NCBI GenBank assembly: GCA_044341025.1
Contig: JBIISM010000011.1
Coordinates: 18,766 to 82,765 of the forward strand
Origin: JABMMZ01 sp044341025
Lineage (GTDB): Bacteria; Bacteroidota; Bacteroidia; NS11-12g; UBA955
Direction: 5' to 3'
Length of the DNA stretch: 64,000 bases
This document shows positions 60,363 to 64,000 of the stretch, piece after piece; positions within the stretch are counted from its first letter, which is position 1, and each line of letters begins with the position of its first letter. Below the pieces are notes generated by a model, which saw only the letters and a program-made list of their open reading frames with translations, was not told the DNA's origin and searched no databases. Both the position numbers and the translations under genes were made by a program.

Positions 60363-60370
60363 TATTTTTG
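60363..60370 (+). promoter_or_regulatory. TAnnTTTG -7 element of T9SS cargo gene
   Basis: TATTTTTG ends 4 nt before ATG 60375. It overlaps an apparent upstream GTG start (60357), which is rejected. Predicts a leaderless mRNA. Confidence 0.55.
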
Positions 60371-60374
60371 TCAC

Positions 60375-62237
60375 ATGAGAAAATTTACTCTATTGGGTTT
60401 GTGTTTTTATACAATGGCGCTAATGGCGCAATTTGAGGTGAAACGCACCACAGGTGCCGTTTCCCTTCACAATGTTTTTGAACCGGATAGCCTTTCAAAA
60501 GTTCAAAGTGGAATTTACAATATCAGCAATACCTATCCTGTTCCCGCAGGAATAGATCCAGTACTTAAATACCAAGCCAACCAAGTGCGGCATGCGTTGT
60601 CAACACAAAGTATGCCCACTTCTAAAAAACGTTCGGCTTTTATGCCTCAAGTTTTGAGCGGTTTCTCTGGTGCTTTGAACGAGGGAACACCAAACGACAA
60701 CAATATGGCCGTAAACAATGATAGTTTTGTTGTTTCCGTTTTAAATACCTTTATTAGAGTATACAACACCAATGGGGTTTTTAAAAAGAACTGGAGTCTA
60801 GAGTTTTTCCCAAAAGACCCTAAAGCAAGTTCGCCGGGTGTTGGAACACTCGACAGGAGCTATGATCCAAAAATTGTTTTTGATCCTGTCGCCAACCGTT
60901 TTATTATTGTTTACCTCGAAGGCAGCGAAAGCACGGATACCCGCATTATGGTAGCCTACAGCAAAACCAATAGTCCACTCGATGGATGGAATGTTTACCA
61001 ACTCGATGGCAATCCTTTCGGCGGCAAAGTTTGGACCGATTATCCAATGATCGCCATCAATGGTGAAGATCTTTTTATAACGGTTAATATTCTTAGAGAC
61101 AATACCGATTGGCGCGATGGATTTACACAATCAGTTATTTGGCAATTGCCTAAAAGCCGAGGTTACAATGGCGATACCTTGCAATACAACTTATGGAGCG
61201 ACCTAAAGTACAATGGAAAATCAATTTGGAATATTTGCCCAGTGCAAGATGCGTTTCAACCAGGAAAAGAAGGCATGTACTTCTTGTCTGTTCGTCCGGG
61301 CGACAAATCGAACGATACTGTTTTTCTTCAAAGCATCAACCACAATTTTAGCAGTGGAAACGCCGAATATTCTTTCAAAGTTCTTAAGTCAAATAAGAAA
61401 TATGGCTTGCCACCGGTGGCGCCTCAAAAAACGGCTGGTTTTAGATTGCAAACCAATGATGCCCGCGTGCTTGGCGCTTTTTACGTAAACGATAAAATTC
61501 AGTATGTACAAACATCGATGAACACTGTAAACGGTCGTTCGTCTGTATACCACGGAACTGTTCAATACCCCGATGCGGCTCTACCTGAAATTACCGCCAA
61601 CATGATATCATACGACAGCGTCGATATTGCTTACCCAAGCATTGCAAGTGCAGGTAACAAAGTATATGGAAGGCAAAGTCTTATCACGTTTTCCCATAGT
61701 GGTGAAAATATTTTTCCAGGTACATCTGTGGTGTATTACGACAACAGCGGAAATTATTCCGATTTGTTAATGGTAAAAAAAGGCCAAGGCATTATCAATA
61801 GCTTTATTGCAGATACTTCAGAACGCTGGGGCGATTATACTTCCATACAAAGGCGCGACAAGAATCCAAACGAGTTTTGGATTACGGGTTCTTATGGCAA
61901 GAACACCAACGCCGTAGGCACATGGATCAGTAAAATTAGCATCAACGATCCTTCAGTTGGCATTCAAAGCATTGCAGAAAAACAAATGCAGGAATTGGAT
62001 GCTTACCCGAATCCTGTGGCCGATGTGCTTACTTTGCCTTTTATCATAAACGCTGATGCAACGGTTCAAATACAAGTTTACGACCAATCAGGAAAGTTGA
62101 TGCTCTCATTGAGTGAAAATCAAAATACAGGACAACAAAAGGCATTTATCAATACATCTGAATTTGCTTCAGGCATTTATTTTTACACCATTACCGCAAA
62201 TGCACAATTAATCTCCAATGGAAGTTTTAGCAAGTAA
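60375..62237 (+). CDS. Secreted protein with T9SS type A sorting domain, function unknown
   Basis: A 620-aa protein with signal peptide MRKFTLLGLCFYTMALMAQ. The body has repeated beta-propeller-like segments (NDNNMAVNNDSFVVSVLNTF, YDPKIVFDPVANRFIIVYLE, WTDYPMIAINGEDLFITVNI) without known catalytic residues. The C-terminal ~85 residues (LDAYPNPVADVLTLPFIINA ... GIYFYTITAN) are a T9SS type A sorting domain. It is probably a cell-surface or released protein. Its 3' end overlaps truB by 20 nt. Confidence 0.85.
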   Translation: MRKFTLLGLCFYTMALMAQFEVKRTTGAVSLHNVFEPDSLSKVQSGIYNISNTYPVPAGIDPVLKYQANQVRHALSTQSMPTSKKRSAFMPQVLSGFSGALNEGTPNDNNMAVNNDSFVVSVLNTFIRVYNTNGVFKKNWSLEFFPKDPKASSPGVGTLDRSYDPKIVFDPVANRFIIVYLEGSESTDTRIMVAYSKTNSPLDGWNVYQLDGNPFGGKVWTDYPMIAINGEDLFITVNILRDNTDWRDGFTQSVIWQLPKSRGYNGDTLQYNLWSDLKYNGKSIWNICPVQDAFQPGKEGMYFLSVRPGDKSNDTVFLQSINHNFSSGNAEYSFKVLKSNKKYGLPPVAPQKTAGFRLQTNDARVLGAFYVNDKIQYVQTSMNTVNGRSSVYHGTVQYPDAALPEITANMISYDSVDIAYPSIASAGNKVYGRQSLITFSHSGENIFPGTSVVYYDNSGNYSDLLMVKKGQGIINSFIADTSERWGDYTSIQRRDKNPNEFWITGSYGKNTNAVGTWISKISINDPSVGIQSIAEKQMQELDAYPNPVADVLTLPFIINADATVQIQVYDQSGKLMLSLSENQNTGQQKAFINTSEFASGIYFYTITANAQLISNGSFSK

Positions 62238-62952
62238 TGAGACCCCATTAGAGTTAAACGATTATTTAATTAATTCTGATAATTTTGACCTTGAGAAAAT
62301 CAAACATGGCGCCGTTTTGTTGTTTGATAAGCCAGAACTTTGGTCTTCTTTTCAATTGGTTAAAAAAGTGCGTTACTTAAGCAAGGCTGTTAGAGTTGGT
62401 CATGCTGGTACCCTCGATCCATTGGCTACAGGTCTTTTGATTATTTGCACAGGCAAATGCACCAAAATGATAGAGAAGATTCAAGACATGGAAAAAACCT
62501 ACACTGGTGTTTTTAATTTTGGCAAGACCACCCCGTCTCACGATTTAGAAACCGAGTTTGATGGTGAATTTCCATACGAACATATCAAAGCATTTGATAT
62601 CGATGCAGCTGTTCAAGCCTTTATGGGTGATGTCGCTCAAACCCCACCGAGTTTTTCAGCCATAAAAGTAAATGGCGTCCGCGCCTACAAAATGGCCAGG
62701 AATGGGGAAGAAGTGGAAATGAAAAGTCGGTTCATTAAAATATACGGTTTCAAAGTCGACAAACAATTGCCTGATATGGCATTTGAAGTTAACTGCAGCA
62801 AAGGGACCTACATACGTACTTTGGCCAGCGATTTTGCTGCCCATCTGAAAAGTGGTGCTTACCTCACCCAATTGAGACGAACTGCCATTGGCGATTTTAA
62901 AATTGAAAATGCGTTTAGTATTGAAAATTTTGAGCAACTTTGCAGACGATAG
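62218..62952 (+). CDS. truB: tRNA pseudouridine(55) synthase
   Basis: A 244-aa enzyme isomerising U55 in the T loop of tRNAs. The catalytic Asp is in VGHAGTLDPLATGLLIICTG, near residue 66, KTYTGVFNFGKTTPSHDLET follows, and VNCSKGTYIRTLASDFAAHL is the family's tRNA-binding loop. The ATG at 62218 gives a ~25-residue extension before the usual start of the family (LLFDKPELWSSF); no other start lies between, so the 20-nt overlap with the cargo gene stands. Adjacent to ribF. Confidence 0.93.
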   Translation: MEVLASNETPLELNDYLINSDNFDLEKIKHGAVLLFDKPELWSSFQLVKKVRYLSKAVRVGHAGTLDPLATGLLIICTGKCTKMIEKIQDMEKTYTGVFNFGKTTPSHDLETEFDGEFPYEHIKAFDIDAAVQAFMGDVAQTPPSFSAIKVNGVRAYKMARNGEEVEMKSRFIKIYGFKVDKQLPDMAFEVNCSKGTYIRTLASDFAAHLKSGAYLTQLRRTAIGDFKIENAFSIENFEQLCRR

Positions 62953-62955
62953 TTT

Positions 62956-63888
62956 ATGAGGATTTTTAATTCGATTGGTCGCTTACCTGAGTTTTCTAAT
63001 ACCGTTTTTACCCAAGGTACGTTTGATGGTGTTCATATAGGACATCAAAAGATTCTTAAACGTTTAAAAGATGAAAGCGTAAAGGCAGGAGGTGAAAGTG
63101 TTCTGTTGACTTTTTGGCCCCATCCCCGCTTGTTTTTGTTCCCTGATGACAACGGCTTGAAACTTTTACAAACTCTGGAGGAAAAAATGGATCAATTGGA
63201 AAGGGCAGGTGTCGACAATGTTGTTGTTTTGCCTTTTACAAAAGAGTTTAGCCAAATGTTGCCAGAAGATTTTATTAAAGATTTTTTGGTCAATTCGCTT
63301 AACATCCACACGGCAATAATTGGATATGACCACCGCTTTGGCCGCAACAGAGAAGGCGATATCAATTTGCTTAAATCTTTCGAAAAACCATACAATTATA
63401 AGGTCTTAGAAATTGGCCCTGAAGACATAGACCAGATTACCATTAGCAGCACCAAAATCCGCAATTCATTGCTTTCTGGTGATGTTGATACAGCGAATGC
63501 TTATTTGGGAAGACCCTATTCGTTTTGCGGAACAGTGGTTCATGGTAAAAAACTAGGTAAAACTATTGGGTACCCAACCGCCAACTTGGACATCAACCAC
63601 CCTAATAAACTTATTCCTGCCAATGGTGTTTATGCTGTTCAATGCAAAGTTGATGGCCAAATTTATGGTGGCATGATGAATATTGGCAACAACCCAACGG
63701 TGCCGGGAAAAGACTTCAGTATTGAGGTCAATATCTTCGATTTTAGTGCCGATATCTACGGTAAAGTTGTCGAAATCTTCGTCATAGCAAGAATTAGAGA
63801 TGAAAAAAAGTTTGGAAATATAGAGGAATTAGCGTTAGTTTTGCATCTCGACAAAAAAAACGCTCTTGAAAAGATCCTTCATCTATAA
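62956..63888 (+). CDS. ribF: Bifunctional riboflavin kinase/FMN adenylyltransferase
   Basis: A 310-aa enzyme making FMN and then FAD. The N-terminal adenylyltransferase domain has FTQGTFDGVHIGHQKILKRL, then FVTF-like VLLTFWPHPRLFLFP, GYDHRFGRNREGD and ISSTKIRNSLLSGDV. The C-terminal kinase domain has FCGTVVHGKKLGKTIGYPTA (GKxxGxPTAN), NGVYAVQCKVDGQIYGGMMN and the conserved IEVNIFDFSADIYG. Full length. It starts 3 nt after truB. Confidence 0.95.
   Translation: MRIFNSIGRLPEFSNTVFTQGTFDGVHIGHQKILKRLKDESVKAGGESVLLTFWPHPRLFLFPDDNGLKLLQTLEEKMDQLERAGVDNVVVLPFTKEFSQMLPEDFIKDFLVNSLNIHTAIIGYDHRFGRNREGDINLLKSFEKPYNYKVLEIGPEDIDQITISSTKIRNSLLSGDVDTANAYLGRPYSFCGTVVHGKKLGKTIGYPTANLDINHPNKLIPANGVYAVQCKVDGQIYGGMMNIGNNPTVPGKDFSIEVNIFDFSADIYGKVVEIFVIARIRDEKKFGNIEELALVLHLDKKNALEKILHL
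63811..63843 (+). promoter_or_regulatory. Promoter TTTG-N21-TAGTTTTG inside ribF for the final gene
   Basis: TTTG 63811-63814 and TAGTTTTG 63836-63843 lie in the last ribF codons, 22 nt before the TTG start of the partial gene. Confidence 0.5.
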
Positions 63889-64000
63889 ATGCCTAGCCTT
63901 TATTGCTTTCTTCTTGGTAAGCAATGGTTATGCTGATGGACTTCACTTAAACGCGTTTGTTTCTTTGAATGATGCTGAACCTGGTTCTGATCCTTCTCGT
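63866..64000 (+). CDS. Secreted protein, 3' truncated by the window end
   Basis: TTG at 63866 opens 45 codons to the window edge. MKRSFIYKCLAFIAFFLVSN is a clear signal peptide (cleavage near YADG). The frame overlaps the last 23 nt of ribF, and a promoter lies just upstream. The mature start GLHLNAFVSLNDAEPGSD is not recognised. Confidence 0.6.
   Translation, partial: MKRSFIYKCLAFIAFFLVSNGYADGLHLNAFVSLNDAEPGSDPSR

Overview
The window is chromosomal DNA of a Bacteroidota bacterium, AT-rich and densely coded. The main signs are TAnnTTTG-type -7 promoter elements before many genes, almost no Shine-Dalgarno sequences, three secreted proteins with type IX secretion (T9SS) sorting domains or a gliding-motility C-terminal domain, and family content typical of the phylum (RicT/PSP1, DUF349, DUF1599, BT_3928/DoxX, carboxypeptidase-regulatory outer-membrane barrels, eukaryote-like kynurenine 3-monooxygenase). 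I cannot name the genus from sequence alone.

Layout. 1-4.3 kb: 3' part of a RecB-like helicase-nuclease, DNA polymerase III delta' and RicT. 4.3-6.9 kb (minus): membrane protein, S33 peptidase lipoprotein and an unknown protein. 6.9-7.6 kb: a multi-hairpin element bounded by 32-bp perfect inverted repeats. 7.6-14.1 kb: fumC, then a minus operon gpsA-polX-glycosyltransferase 9, divergent from aroA. 14.1-15.1 kb: a tandem array of five palindromic units. 15.1-20.5 kb: M43 metalloprotease, unknown membrane protein, DUF3050 protein convergent with kmo, small secreted protein. 20.5-21.0 kb: short-palindrome array with an 81-bp tandem repeat. 21.0-35.5 kb: metabolic and housekeeping genes (saccharopine dehydrogenase-like, ZIP transporter, folP, DUF1599, BT_3928, ABC permease, aroK, HU, aminotransferase, lipoproteins, DUF349, methyltransferase, YihY). 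35.5-40.4 kb: accessory stretch with nested palindromes, tRNA-Ser, mobile mystery proteins A/B (Xre and Fic) and a HipBA kinase module. 40.4-49.3 kb: envelope proteins, a DPP-IV peptidase, and a two-gene pair of a minimal CHAT/caspase-like protein and a membrane protein. 49.3-64 kb: a 2082-residue PKD-repeat surface protein preceded by a 13-codon minicistron, a flavoprotein, a giant TPR protein, a T9SS cargo protein, truB, ribF and a truncated secreted protein.

The most interesting points are: (i) the compact CHAT-like His/Cys protein overlapping a two-TM partner; (ii) the intergenic family of nested palindromes, with stem covariation in the five-unit array; (iii) repeated placement of the -7 element 3-5 nt before the start codon, which predicts leaderless mRNAs; (iv) a PolX homologue whose polymerase aspartates are lost while the PHP metal site is intact. 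No complete transposon, CRISPR array, rRNA or prophage was seen.
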